DNA from: Asticcacaulis sp. MM231
GTDB taxonomy: Bacteria > Pseudomonadota > Alphaproteobacteria > Caulobacterales > Caulobacteraceae
DNA length: 64,000 nucleotides
Direction: 5' to 3'
Assembly (NCBI RefSeq): GCF_964186625.1
Contig: NZ_OZ075108.1
Span: forward strand, 1,178,001 to 1,242,000
Shown here: positions 7,873 through 16,971 of the stretch, piece after piece
Position numbering within the stretch: the first letter of the stretch is position 1
How the letters are laid out: every line of letters begins with the position of its first letter
The notes under the pieces: generated by a model
Told to the model about the DNA's origin: nothing
Databases searched by the model: none
The model's input: the letters and a program-made list of their open reading frames with translations, nothing else
Translations under genes and position numbers: made by a program

Positions 7873-9273
7873 TCAAGAGGTGAGTGAATGGCTTTCGCTC
7901 ATGGCCCGCTCAAGCGTATCATAGACGCGCGCGTCCTGCATCTGGGCGATGTTGAACCGCATAAAGCTGCGCGCGCCCTGCGACAGGCTGAAGGCATTGC
8001 CCGGCGCCAAAACCACCTTTTCAGTCAGTGCCAGCCGCGCCACTTCGGACGCATCGATCTCCTCCGGCAACTGGCACCACAGCAACATGCCGGCCTGCGG
8101 CATATGCCATGGCTGTATACCGATCTTCGCCAGTTTGCCGGCCACGACCGGGCGCAGCACCGCCAGTTTTTCACGTACATCGGCGATATGCTTACGGTAG
8201 TGGCCGCTGCTTAGCAGGTGGTAGATCAGTTCTGCCGCCAGAGGTTCATGGCTGAAGGTGGTGGCGATTTTCAGATCGATCAGTGGCGCGATCCACTCAG
8301 GCTTCGCAGCGATGAAGCCGCAGCGCACGGCGGCGGAGAGGGTTTTGGAAAAACTGCCGATATGAATGACGCGTTCAAGGCCGTCGAAAGCCGCAAGGCG
8401 CGGCGCCGGCGTATGCTCGAAATCGGCGTAGATATCGTCCTCGATAATCAGCAGGTCGTGCGCCTGCGCCAGCCTGAGCAGGCGATGGGCGGTTACAGGC
8501 GAAAGCGTGGCGCCGGTCGGGTTATGCAGGGCGCTGTTGGTGATGTAGAGGCGTGGTTTGTGCGTGATCAGGGCGTCGGCGAAGGCATTGATGTCGGGGC
8601 CGCTCGGCGTTACCGGCACGCCCACGACGGTGACGCGGTGAGCACGCAGAAGGGCGAGAAAGTTAAAATAGCAGGGATCGTCGACCAACACCGTATCGCC
8701 GGGGCTGAGCAGGAAACGGCACACCAGATCGATCGACTGGGTGCCAGAGCCGGTCACCATGATTTGAGCGGGCGCGGCTTCGATGCCGTGTTCGGACAGA
8801 CGGCGGGACAGCAACTGCCGCAAGGAGGCATAGCCCAGCGGCGTGGCGTATTCGGTGAGGTTGGTGGCGCTGCTGCGCGCAAGTGTGCGCAAAGATCGGC
8901 GGATGTCATCCTCGGGCATCCAGGACGCCGGCAGCCAGCCGCATCCAGGCTTGAGGTAATCTGTCTCGGTTTCCAGGGATTGCCGCGAGACCCACAAAGG
9001 ATCGACCTGAAGATCTAGCTTCGGACCTATGTCAGCCAGGGCCAGAGGCGCGTGAGAAGCGGCGACGAAAAAGCCGGAACCGCGCCGCGCGGCGATCACG
9101 CCTTCGGCCAGCAGACGGTCATAGGCTTCGACTACGGTGGATTTCGAGACCTTCTGCGCCTCCGCCATGGCACGGATCGAGGGCAGGCGCGACCCTTGCG
9201 ACAATTGCTGGCGCGTGATGCGGTCACGGATCTGGTCCATGACGTGCGTGGTCAGGGTGGCGGTTGCGCTCAT
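7873..9273 (-). CDS. MocR-type regulator, GntR HTH plus aminotransferase domain
   Basis: The 466-residue protein joins an N-terminal GntR winged helix (about 1-75, with SRLPSIRAMAEAQKVSKSTVVEAYDRL) to a fold-type I aminotransferase-like domain (about 110-466) with the PLP lysine at Lys310 in GSFSKTLSAAVRCGF. MocR proteins sense PLP-linked metabolites and rarely act as enzymes. It is divergent from an EamA exporter at 9383, its likely target. The shared region holds TGGT-N6-ACCA (9282-9295) inside ACTGTACTGGTCTCCGTACC, like sites reported for such regulators. The effector is unknown. Confidence 0.85.
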   Translation of the reverse strand: MSATATLTTHVMDQIRDRITRQQLSQGSRLPSIRAMAEAQKVSKSTVVEAYDRLLAEGVIAARRGSGFFVAASHAPLALADIGPKLDLQVDPLWVSRQSLETETDYLKPGCGWLPASWMPEDDIRRSLRTLARSSATNLTEYATPLGYASLRQLLSRRLSEHGIEAAPAQIMVTGSGTQSIDLVCRFLLSPGDTVLVDDPCYFNFLALLRAHRVTVVGVPVTPSGPDINAFADALITHKPRLYITNSALHNPTGATLSPVTAHRLLRLAQAHDLLIIEDDIYADFEHTPAPRLAAFDGLERVIHIGSFSKTLSAAVRCGFIAAKPEWIAPLIDLKIATTFSHEPLAAELIYHLLSSGHYRKHIADVREKLAVLRPVVAGKLAKIGIQPWHMPQAGMLLWCQLPEEIDASEVARLALTEKVVLAPGNAFSLSQGARSFMRFNIAQMQDARVYDTLERAMSESHSLTS

Positions 9274-9382
9274 AACTGTACTGGTCTCCGTACCATAACG
9301 GTTTGATGAAATTTTACTGGACCTTGCCTGTTAAGGCCAGTCTTTCTTTTGCATAGAGCCGGTTCGTATCAGTGAGGCTGTG

Positions 9383-10246
9383 ATGGATAAGAAGACAATC
9401 GGATGGATCAATGGCGGGCTGGGTATACTGGCTTTTAGCGGCTCATTGCCGGCCACGAAGGTGGCGGTGCAGGTGATGTCGCCTCTGTTCCTGACCAGTG
9501 CGCGGGCGGTGATCGCGGCCATGCTGGCGGCTGTCTGTCTGGTGGTGTTCCGTGCGGCGCGACCGGAAAAGCGCGATCTTGTGTCGCTTATTCTGGTGGC
9601 GCTGGGCGTGGTGGTCGGTTTTCCGCTGCTGTCGGCCATGGCGCTGCAACACATCAATTCGGTCCATTCGATCGTCTTCACCGGTCTGCTGCCGATCTCG
9701 ACGGCGGTGTGCGCCAGTCTGCTGGGCGAAAAGCATCCGCCGCGATTGTTCTGGCTGTTTTCGGGCTTAGGTGGCTCCTGCATCGTGATCTACGCCCTGA
9801 CGCAAGGCTTCGCGGTATCGCCGGTGGGGGATCTGCTGATGCTGGCCGCTATCGCCGTGTGCGGTTTCGGCTATGCCGAGGGCGCGCGGCTATCGCGCCG
9901 GCTGGGCGGCTGGCAGGTCATCTGCTGGGCGCTGCTGGTGGCCTCGCCGGTCATGCTGGTGCTGGGATTGATGACACAGCCGGCCGATTTTTCGGTGATC
10001 GGTTGGCCCGCCTGGTTGAGCCTTGGCTATGTCTCGCTGTTTTCCATGCTGATCGGTTTCATGTTCTGGTATCGCGGACTGGCCATGGGTGGGATCGCGG
10101 CTGTGGGTCAGTTGCAACTGTTGCAGCCGTTTCTGGCGCTGATACTGGCGGCGTGTCTGCTGAAAGAGCCGATCGGAGGGGCTGTGGTTGGGGTGATGAT
10201 CGCCATCGTGGCCTGCGTGGCAGGGGCGAAGCGGTTCGCGTCTTGA
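9383..10246 (+). CDS. EamA/DMT-family transporter
   Basis: The 287-residue product has about ten hydrophobic spans in two EamA repeats, typical of drug/metabolite or amino-acid exporters in the inner membrane. ATG 9383 is preferred; the overlapping GTG 9380 would add one residue. Key segments are GSLPATKVAVQVMSPLFLTSAR in the first repeat (shown in part) and LLQPFLALILAACLLKEPI in the second. The divergent MocR gene probably controls it. The cargo cannot be inferred. Confidence 0.85.
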   Translation: MDKKTIGWINGGLGILAFSGSLPATKVAVQVMSPLFLTSARAVIAAMLAAVCLVVFRAARPEKRDLVSLILVALGVVVGFPLLSAMALQHINSVHSIVFTGLLPISTAVCASLLGEKHPPRLFWLFSGLGGSCIVIYALTQGFAVSPVGDLLMLAAIAVCGFGYAEGARLSRRLGGWQVICWALLVASPVMLVLGLMTQPADFSVIGWPAWLSLGYVSLFSMLIGFMFWYRGLAMGGIAAVGQLQLLQPFLALILAACLLKEPIGGAVVGVMIAIVACVAGAKRFAS

Positions 10247-10250
10247 TCTT

Positions 10251-10571
10251 TCAATCCTTTTTTTCGTCGTTTGGATAGAAGGTGGGTAAGCCAAGTTCGC
10301 CTTCAGGCAGCGCGCCTTTCCAATGAAGCTCTTTATCCGTATTTTTCCGGATGTAGCTAAGGTGCATCTCTATGGCCCTCATGGCCGTAAAAAGAGCGCC
10401 TAACGGGTCCACGCCTGGGACGCGCTGAAGGCTTCCGTCACCCATCTGATACCAGCAGAACATGGGGGCTTGGGTCTTGTTCGGATTCCAAATCCTGACG
10501 ACGAGTTTTCGCCCGTCACCATAGTGGTAGGTTCTTGTGAACAGAGGTTTTCCAAGGCGATCTGCTTGCAT
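10251..10571 (-). CDS. DUF6968-like small protein
   Basis: A 106-residue protein with a beta-rich start (LFTRTYHYGDGRKLVVRIWNP) and then the pattern FCWYQMGDGSLQRVPGVDPLGALFTAMRAI, which matches my memory of the DUF6968 family. No signal peptide or membrane span. It sits between the two EamA genes and 12 bases after the second one's start, transcribed in the same direction as that gene's strand. The function is unknown. Confidence 0.6.
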   Translation of the reverse strand: MQADRLGKPLFTRTYHYGDGRKLVVRIWNPNKTQAPMFCWYQMGDGSLQRVPGVDPLGALFTAMRAIEMHLSYIRKNTDKELHWKGALPEGELGLPTFYPNDEKKD

Positions 10572-10583
10572 ATTTGATCCTCT

Positions 10584-11498
10584 CTATGTTGTGGCCTTGG
10601 CTGGCCGGAGCCGGCTCCATTCCGACAGGATGATGCCGGCGCTCACCAGGCCAAGCGCGATCAGATGATAGGTATGCAGCGGTTCGCGCAGGATAATGAC
10701 CGCCAGAAACACACCGAAGATCGGCAGCAGGTTGATGAACAGTCCGGCGCGGTTGGCGCCGATCCGCTCGATGCCGGCGATATAGGTGGCTGAGGCGATC
10801 AGGGCCACGAAGACAGAGGCGTAGACGACCACGCCCCAGCCGGTGGCGTCGGGGGCGGGGAAGGGGTGCGTCAGGAAGCGCCAGATCAGGACAGGCACAC
10901 ACGTGATGGCCGCGCCAATACAGGGAATGGCCAGCAGGCTCTGCCAGTGCATGACGGGCTTCCATTTCAGGCTGACCGAGTAGCCGCCATAGATCAGCAC
11001 GGCCAGCAGCATCATGATATCGCCAATATTGAACTGGAGGCGCAGCAACTGGGCGATGTCGCCATGGGTTGCAGTCAGGATAACACCGGACAGGGTGAGG
11101 GCAAAGCCGATCAGTTGCGCTACCGTGGCGCGGGTGCGGAGCAGCAGGTAGTTGCCGAGGAAGATAATGAAGGGGATGCCGGCCTGTTCGATCATCACAT
11201 TGATGACGTTGGTTTGGGTCAGGGCCGAATACAGGAAGATGTTGAACAGGGCGAAACCGCTGACGCCATAGGCCATCAGGAGCGGCCAGTGTTTGACGAT
11301 GACCGGCCAGTCAGCTTTCAGGTGTTTGATCGACAAGGCAGTGATGATCAGCGCCGCGATCGACCAGCGTAAGGCCGTCAGCAGAATGGGATCGATATGC
11401 CCGGCGGCGATCTTGCCCGCCACGCTGTTGCCGGCCCAGATCAGGCTGGTCAGGATCAGAAGGCCATATGCTTGCAGAAGGGCGGGACGGTTGTGCAT
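10584..11498 (-). CDS. EamA/DMT-family transporter
   Basis: The 304-residue product has ten predicted membrane helices in two EamA halves (LIWAGNSVAGKIAAGHIDPILLTALRW in the first; NRAGLFINLLPIFGVFLAVIILREPL in the second, each quoted in part of a longer span). It differs clearly from the exporter at 9383 and has no regulator beside it. Substrate unknown. Confidence 0.82.
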   Translation of the reverse strand: MHNRPALLQAYGLLILTSLIWAGNSVAGKIAAGHIDPILLTALRWSIAALIITALSIKHLKADWPVIVKHWPLLMAYGVSGFALFNIFLYSALTQTNVINVMIEQAGIPFIIFLGNYLLLRTRATVAQLIGFALTLSGVILTATHGDIAQLLRLQFNIGDIMMLLAVLIYGGYSVSLKWKPVMHWQSLLAIPCIGAAITCVPVLIWRFLTHPFPAPDATGWGVVVYASVFVALIASATYIAGIERIGANRAGLFINLLPIFGVFLAVIILREPLHTYHLIALGLVSAGIILSEWSRLRPAKATT

Positions 11499-11524
11499 GA
11501 ACCGCTCATAACGGTAAGTGCTTG

Positions 11525-12205
11525 TCAGATAAAGCGGGATTTGCGGGACAGGCGTTTGGGTTCAATGCCCATTTGATCGGCCACGATCTGGGTGATCGCC
11601 TTCCAGACAGTTTGTGGTGTAAGGGCTGCGCCCTCTGTGGCAAGCCGATGCAGGTTTCTGGCCGCCAGACTGGAAGCCAGTTCGCCGACCGTCTTTTGCT
11701 CAGGCAAGCGGGCCGGGAAAAAGCGCGCGGCGATTGCAAGCAGAAAGATGGCGCTCAATAAGCCTGTTAAAAACGCCCAACCACCGAATGCGAAAAACAC
11801 AGGGACATTTATCAACAAGGCAAGGGCCACAGCCATCAGGCAGCCGAAACCGCTTATCGACAATTCTGGTGCCGACCAGTCTCCGAGCCGGTGCGTGACG
11901 GCTCTATAATCAAGGTCGGTCAACGTGCGCAACGGTGTTGATGGTGAAAGTCTGCGAGGTGAACCGGTGCGATGGATGGCGGCCTTAAGTCGATAAAAAC
12001 TCATGCTGGTCGCGCACTTGTTTCCGCCTCTGTTAAGTTTTTTAGCTTCCTGGTAGATCAGATCATGCAACTCACCCAAGGTGTGAATGTGCGCGAAAGC
12101 TTCATCAGGAAATTTAACGCCGAGGGACTCTTCGATTGCTATAACAACGTCGATGAAATCATCGTCCATATCTATGTCGTAAATGATCCTGGCATATTCC
12201 TGCAT
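11525..12205 (-). CDS. membrane protein with acyl-carrier-like ends
   Basis: The 226-residue protein has three parts. The N-terminal 55 residues (DDDFIDVVIAIEESLGVKFPDEAF) and the C-terminus (ITQIVADQMGIEPKRLSRKSRFI, quoted in part) look like acyl-carrier-protein helices. The middle has two membrane helices (about 115-155). I see no DSL phosphopantetheine site in either end. Start at ATG 12205; it is divergent from the aspartokinase gene. Similar proteins occur in alphaproteobacteria, but I know of no assigned role. Confidence 0.6.
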   Translation of the reverse strand: MQEYARIIYDIDMDDDFIDVVIAIEESLGVKFPDEAFAHIHTLGELHDLIYQEAKKLNRGGNKCATSMSFYRLKAAIHRTGSPRRLSPSTPLRTLTDLDYRAVTHRLGDWSAPELSISGFGCLMAVALALLINVPVFFAFGGWAFLTGLLSAIFLLAIAARFFPARLPEQKTVGELASSLAARNLHRLATEGAALTPQTVWKAITQIVADQMGIEPKRLSRKSRFI

Positions 12206-12361
12206 GGAGGCAGGACATCCCCGGCGGGAGCTGTTGTCAAGCCGCCGAAACGGTTGCGCTCGAAACCAACGCCAAGAATCTTAACGCTAAAGACGTTTTT
12301 TCTTGGCTCCGGCGTCAAAGTCTTATAGCGACCGTGCAAATTGGTCTGAAACGGGTGAATT

Positions 12362-14032
12362 ATGTCTGTCCTCGTCATTAAATTTGGTGGTTCGGTTCTC
12401 ACGAGCGAAAGTGCTCTGCAACGCGCTGTGGCGGAAATCTATCGCTATGTGCGTGACGCCCACAAGGTGATCGCCGTGGTCTCGGCCTTCAAAGGCCAGA
12501 CCGATCAGCTTTTGCGCCTGGCCGGCAGCTACACGCAGGCCTCGGTGTCTTCGGCCACACCGCATCTGGTGGCGACCGGCGAAATGCGCGCCGCCACCCT
12601 GCTGGCCATGGCCGCCGAGCGTTCGGGCATCGTGACGCAGTTCCGCTCGGCCAACGAGATCGGGCTGATCGCCGAGGGTGAGCACCTCAACGCCAATCCG
12701 GTGTCGATCCGGGCTGAGGTCCTGACCGGTGATCTGGAAAAGGTCGATCTGGTCGTGGTGCCGGGCTATGTGGCGGAAAATGCTGCCGGCGAGCCGGTGC
12801 TGATGGGCCGCGGCGGTTCCGACCTGACGGCGGTCTATATCGCCCAGGCGCTCGGCATCGATGCCCGCCTGATCAAGGATGTGGACGCGGTTTATGACGG
12901 CGATCCTGCCACAGTAGGCGATTCCGTCCGACCCTACGAATCCTTAAGCTGGGACGAAGCCCTCAAGATCGCCTTCCCGGTGGTGCAGGGCAAGGCCATG
13001 CGCTTCGCCGCCGATAACGGCCTGACGGTACAGGTCGCGGGCCTTGCCAAGGGTTACGAAACCACACTCGGCACCACGACCGCCTATCGCAAGGCGTCGG
13101 TGCTCAAGCGGCCCATCCGCATCGCGGTCATGGGCGCCGGTGGCGTCGGCTCGAAATTCCTCGAGCGCTGCCTGGAATGGCCGGAACTGATCGAGGTCGA
13201 CCGCATTCTTGTGCGCGATGCCTCGAAGCGCCGCGATCATCCGCTGGCCGCCAAGTTCACCTCCGATGCGCGTTCTTTCGTGCGTAACGATGTCGATGTG
13301 TTTGTCGATATCGGCACCGGCGTATCGCCCTCGGCCGAACTGCTCGAAGGCTTCCTGAAGGCCGGCGTGTCGGTCACCAGCGCCAACAAGCAGGCTGTGG
13401 CGGCATCGGCCGACAAGCTGCGTGCCGCCGCCAAGGCCTCGGGCGCTATGCTGACCTATTCGGCCTCGGTCGGTGGCGGGGCACCGATCATCGAGGCGCT
13501 CAAACGCGCCGTGGCCGCCGGTCATAAGGTCAAGTCGCTGGCGGGCGTGCTCAATGGCACGTCGAACTTTGTCATCGATCAGGTCGAAGCCGGCAAGACC
13601 TTCGACGCCGCCATGGATGAAGCGCGTCGTCTGGGCTTCGCCGAGCCGGATTCGACCGCCGATCTCGACGGCACCGATGTCGGCGCCAAGCTGAAACTGC
13701 TGCGCGACATCGCCTTCCCCGGCCAGTCGCCCAAGCATATTGAAGTCGGTCAGATCACCGAGGACTCGCTGGTTATTCCTGCGGGCAAGGGCCTGCGCTA
13801 TGTGGCGCGCGCCTACCCGACGCCGGAAGGCCTGCAAGGCTCGATGAAGCTGGAAGTGCTGGATGCCGATCATTATCTTGTCGGTGCCCGTGGCGAACAG
13901 AACCGCGCCATCATCGAATTGGATAATGATGAGACCTGGTATGTGACGGGCAAGGGCGCCGGCGCCTGGCCAACCTCGGAATCCCTGCTGGCCGATACGC
14001 TGCAAATCGCCCGCGAGATGCCCCTGAAGTAA
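12362..14032 (+). CDS. bifunctional aspartokinase-homoserine dehydrogenase lacking ACT domains
   Basis: Residues 1-245 are an aspartokinase catalytic domain (KFGGSVL, ATGEM, GRGGSDLTA, KDVDAVYDGDP). Residues about 250-556 are a homoserine dehydrogenase (GAGGVGSKFL NAD site, TSANKQAVA, GVLNGTSNFV, EPDSTADLDGTDVGAKLKLL). E. coli ThrA has about 820 residues because two ACT domains sit between the halves; here they are absent, and the dehydrogenase has no C-terminal ACT either. The enzyme should make homoserine for methionine and threonine without direct feedback sensing. GGGTGAA precedes ATG 12362. Domain calls are firm; the missing allostery is inferred. Confidence 0.9.
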   Translation: MSVLVIKFGGSVLTSESALQRAVAEIYRYVRDAHKVIAVVSAFKGQTDQLLRLAGSYTQASVSSATPHLVATGEMRAATLLAMAAERSGIVTQFRSANEIGLIAEGEHLNANPVSIRAEVLTGDLEKVDLVVVPGYVAENAAGEPVLMGRGGSDLTAVYIAQALGIDARLIKDVDAVYDGDPATVGDSVRPYESLSWDEALKIAFPVVQGKAMRFAADNGLTVQVAGLAKGYETTLGTTTAYRKASVLKRPIRIAVMGAGGVGSKFLERCLEWPELIEVDRILVRDASKRRDHPLAAKFTSDARSFVRNDVDVFVDIGTGVSPSAELLEGFLKAGVSVTSANKQAVAASADKLRAAAKASGAMLTYSASVGGGAPIIEALKRAVAAGHKVKSLAGVLNGTSNFVIDQVEAGKTFDAAMDEARRLGFAEPDSTADLDGTDVGAKLKLLRDIAFPGQSPKHIEVGQITEDSLVIPAGKGLRYVARAYPTPEGLQGSMKLEVLDADHYLVGARGEQNRAIIELDNDETWYVTGKGAGAWPTSESLLADTLQIAREMPLK

Positions 14033-14046
14033 TGACATGACATAAG

Positions 14047-14403
14047 ATGGACACCGCCGCCTTCAACGCCTTCTGCGCGACCTTGCCGCACTCGACCCAC
14101 GTGGTGCAGTGGGGCGGGGCGGATGTCTGGAAGGTGGGTGGTAAGGTGTTTGCTATCGCCGGCTGGAATGACGGCGCAGGGTTATCGGTCAGTTTCAAGG
14201 TGACCCCGATCGGGTTCGAAATTCTGAGCGATGCCGAGGGATGCCGCCCTGCGCCCTATCTGGCTTCGCGTGGCATGACGTGGATTCAGGCGACCGATAT
14301 CGCCGATGCGGATCTTATGGACCATGTGCGCGCGTCCTATGACATCATAGCCCGTGCCTTGCCGAAAAAGACGCAAAGAGAGCTGGGTTTGCTTAAGGGC
14401 TGA
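14047..14403 (+). CDS. MmcQ/YjbR family protein
   Basis: A 118-residue protein with the CyaY-like MmcQ/YjbR fold: FCATLPHSTHVVQWGGADVWKVGGKVFA near the start (quoted in part) and YLASRGMTWIQ later, ending in a DIIARALPKKTQRELG helix. Members are small cytoplasmic, possibly DNA-binding proteins of unclear role. It starts 14 bases after the aspartokinase-dehydrogenase stop and may be co-transcribed. Confidence 0.85.
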   Translation: MDTAAFNAFCATLPHSTHVVQWGGADVWKVGGKVFAIAGWNDGAGLSVSFKVTPIGFEILSDAEGCRPAPYLASRGMTWIQATDIADADLMDHVRASYDIIARALPKKTQRELGLLKG

Positions 14404-14432
14404 ATCACCTCACCTTGACCTTGAGGTGATCC

Positions 14433-15326
14433 ATGATTTGTCCGTTATGCGGCTCCGCCGAGGGCGATACGCTTTACAAGCTGGAAGAAGGTTATACGAC
14501 GCGGCGCTGCAAGGCCTGCGCCTTTGTCTTCATGTCGCCACGCCCGACCGAAGACTATCTCAACACCTATTACAATCAGGCCGCCGTCTATAGTTATGAA
14601 TCAGCCGTGGCGGAGGACTATGCCAACGCCATCAACGACAAGGTCGCGCTGATCGGCGGCTTCCTACAGCGTTTTCCACTGGTGTTGCGGTCCGGCAAGG
14701 CGGTCGATTTCGGCGCGGGGCAGGGGGCGACGGTCAAGGCGCTGTCCATGCTCGGATTCGATGCGGTGGGTGTCGAGATCAGCGAAAAGGCGCGCGTGGC
14801 GGCTAAGGCGCTGTTCGATGTGCCGATGCAGGGCGGCGATCTGGAAGCATTTGACGCCAAATCGCTCAGTTTTCTTAGTCTGTTTGATGTGCTGGAGCAT
14901 ATGCTCGATCCGAAAGCTTTTCTGCTAACGGCGAAAACGCGGCTCAAAGTCGGAGCGGGCTGTTTGATGGTGGTGCCGAACTTCAACAGTCTGGACCGGC
15001 TGACCCTGGGCGCCGGCTCTAAAGCGCTGATCTTCCCGGAGCATGTCAATCAGTTCACTGCTGCGACCCTGAAGAAGCTGTTCGAGGATTGCGGTTTCAA
15101 GGTGCTTTATACCGGATCTCCACCGCCTTACGGCGTGGCGATCAGCTTTGGCTGCCGGCGCGCTGTGTTGAAACTCTTTGGGCGTAATGACTTTTCGCAA
15201 GGCCTGAACAAGGCGTTGACCTGGCTGAAACGCTTTGTTGTTTATCCCCTGCCCAATGCTTTTGTCGAAAAAACCGGACTTCTGGGACAATCTCTCTTGA
15301 TCCTGGCGGTGAAAGCGCGCGATTAG
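14433..15326 (+). CDS. class I SAM-dependent methyltransferase with zinc-ribbon N-terminus
   Basis: The 297-residue protein opens with a zinc-binding-like knuckle (CPLCGSAEGDTLYKL...CKACAFVF, residues 3-31) and then a Rossmann methyltransferase domain (AVDFGAGQGATVKAL for SAM; LFDVLEHMLDP). This layout matches methyltransferases that act on sugars or polysaccharide precursors. The substrate is not evident. It lies between MmcQ and rlmJ on the same strand. Confidence 0.8.
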   Translation: MICPLCGSAEGDTLYKLEEGYTTRRCKACAFVFMSPRPTEDYLNTYYNQAAVYSYESAVAEDYANAINDKVALIGGFLQRFPLVLRSGKAVDFGAGQGATVKALSMLGFDAVGVEISEKARVAAKALFDVPMQGGDLEAFDAKSLSFLSLFDVLEHMLDPKAFLLTAKTRLKVGAGCLMVVPNFNSLDRLTLGAGSKALIFPEHVNQFTAATLKKLFEDCGFKVLYTGSPPPYGVAISFGCRRAVLKLFGRNDFSQGLNKALTWLKRFVVYPLPNAFVEKTGLLGQSLLILAVKARD

Positions 15327-15420
15327 GCTGTTATGAACTCTGGACTCAAGATGAAGTCTGGGCTCAAGGCGCGAAGGGTTAGCGCCAACACAATGTGGTT
15401 CAAAGAACAAAGTCCAGTAC

Positions 15421-16269
15421 ATGAATTATCGCCACGGTTTTCACGCCGGAAATTTCGCCGATCTCGCCAAGCACGCCGCGGTCCTGACCCTGCTGCGCCT
15501 GATGCGCAAGGACGACAAGCCGCTGATGGTGGTCGATACCCATGCCGGCGCCGGCTACTATGACCTTTCCAATCCGGACTTTTCGCGCTCGAAAGAGGCC
15601 GAGGCCGGCATCAAGTACCTGATGAGCCGTGATGTGCCGGAAAGCCTTAAGCCATTGGCTGATTATGTCAGGGCGAAGAACCTGAAGGCCGGTTTCAAGG
15701 ACCGCGTCGGTATCTATCCGGGATCGCCGACGCTTGTGCTCGATCACCAGCGCACGGGGGATGAGTATGTCGGCTGCGAACTGCGGCCCGATGACTTTGA
15801 GCTGTTACAGGAGCGCATCGAGCCGCGCGGTCAGGCGGTCAAGGCCGATGGCTATTTTATCGCCGTCGAGGCGGCGCAGGACAACAAGGACTTGTTTTAC
15901 CTGATCGATCCGCCGTTTGAGAAGGCGGACGACTATGACCGCATCACCAAAACGGTCCACGCCGTCCTGACCCTGCGGCCAGAGGCGCGCTTCCTGATCT
16001 GGTTGCCGCTCAAGGATCTGGAGACCTTCAATTCGTGGTTGCGCCATATGGAGCGCGAGGTCAGCGAAGGCGATCTGGAGGGCGCGCCTGAAATTCTGGT
16101 GTCGGAATTGCGCCTGCGCTCGCTGTGGAACCCGATGAAGATGAATGGCTGCGCTCTGGTGGCGATCAATCCGCCGGCCGGTTTCCTGCCCGTGTTCACA
16201 ACCATCTCCGAAGACGTGGTCAGGACTTTTGGTGAGGCTGACGGCAAGGCGGTTGTCAGGATATTGTGA
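15421..16269 (+). CDS. rlmJ: 23S rRNA (adenine2030-N6)-methyltransferase RlmJ
   Basis: A 282-residue enzyme that methylates A2030 of 23S rRNA. The N-terminus MNYRHGFHAGNFADLAKHA is nearly diagnostic, followed by the SAM motif VDTHAGAGYYDL and the DPPF catalytic motif in YLIDPPFEK (about residues 160-168). Length and order fit the family. Start at ATG 15421. Confidence 0.95.
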   Translation: MNYRHGFHAGNFADLAKHAAVLTLLRLMRKDDKPLMVVDTHAGAGYYDLSNPDFSRSKEAEAGIKYLMSRDVPESLKPLADYVRAKNLKAGFKDRVGIYPGSPTLVLDHQRTGDEYVGCELRPDDFELLQERIEPRGQAVKADGYFIAVEAAQDNKDLFYLIDPPFEKADDYDRITKTVHAVLTLRPEARFLIWLPLKDLETFNSWLRHMEREVSEGDLEGAPEILVSELRLRSLWNPMKMNGCALVAINPPAGFLPVFTTISEDVVRTFGEADGKAVVRIL

Positions 16270-16324
16270 TCATACGCCTGATTGGCGAGTTCGGCGCGAT
16301 GTGTTATGTTGCGTTGCAATAAGA

Positions 16325-16368
16325 GCGCTTTCCGAAAAGTGTGACGCACTTTTCGGATCAAAAAGCGC
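16325..16368. repeat. dispersed palindromic repeat
   Basis: Nested inverted repeat: inner arms TCCGAAAAGTG / CACTTTTCGGA (16331-16341, 16347-16357) around TGACG, with outer arms GCGCTT / AAGCGC. It closely resembles palindromes I recall being scattered between genes in alphaproteobacteria. Only one copy is in this window. Confidence 0.65.
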
Positions 16369-16407
16369 GTAAATGCAAACTCTAACCCGCACCAAACAGA
16401 GGCTGAG

Positions 16408-16971
16408 ATGTTGAGCATGACCGATTTTCAAACGCCGAAATTCCCGCCCGTCGCCACGCCCGAAGAGATGAAGGCGGCATCGGAGAAGGTGATGAACTTC
16501 TGGGTGGGCGCGCTGTCGCCGATGTGGGTGCCGTTCTGGGCAGCATCGAGCTTTGGCCTGAGCGCCTGGGCAATGACGCAAAACCTCGCCAAGAGCGAAG
16601 GCCTGCTTAAGGATATGCCGCTGGCCGGTAGGTGGCCCGGTTTTAATGGCGTGTGGGGGGCGGCGGCTAACCTTCAGGACGAGGCGGTCAAGACCGCTGA
16701 AGCCGTGACCGAGCCCGTGGTCGAAGCCGCCAAGGAAGCGGTTGCCGAAGCGGTTCAGGCCGTGCCGGAGCCCGAGGTCGTGCTGGACCGGGTGATTGAG
16801 GCGCCGGTGGCTGTGGCCGATGCGGTCGTGGTGGAAGCGGGCAGTTTGAAGATGGCGGCTGAAGAAGCCGTCAAGGCCAGTGAGAGCGCTGCAAAAGAAA
16901 CGGTGAAGGTTGAGCCCAAGCCGATCGCCAAGGCGGTTTCGGCGGTCAGGAAGCCTGTGAAGAAGGGTTGA
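16408..16971 (+). CDS. alanine-rich phasin-like hypothetical protein
   Basis: The 187-residue product begins with a tryptophan-rich hydrophobic stretch (FWVGALSPMWVPFWAASSFG, about 31-50) and continues as a long Ala/Val/Glu/Lys helix-forming tail (about 95-187) of AEAV-type repeats. This recalls phasins or histone-H1-like tails, but I see no firm family signature. ATG 16417 is an alternative start. It overlaps the convergent phosphatase-family gene by 26 bp. Confidence 0.6.
   Translation: MLSMTDFQTPKFPPVATPEEMKAASEKVMNFWVGALSPMWVPFWAASSFGLSAWAMTQNLAKSEGLLKDMPLAGRWPGFNGVWGAAANLQDEAVKTAEAVTEPVVEAAKEAVAEAVQAVPEPEVVLDRVIEAPVAVADAVVVEAGSLKMAAEEAVKASESAAKETVKVEPKPIAKAVSAVRKPVKKG

Noticed and set aside
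12944..14038. 364-codon minus-strand open frame opposite the aspartokinase-dehydrogenase gene
   Set aside because: It mirrors a well-supported gene, has no recognisable motif, and is typical of antisense frames in G+C-rich coding DNA.
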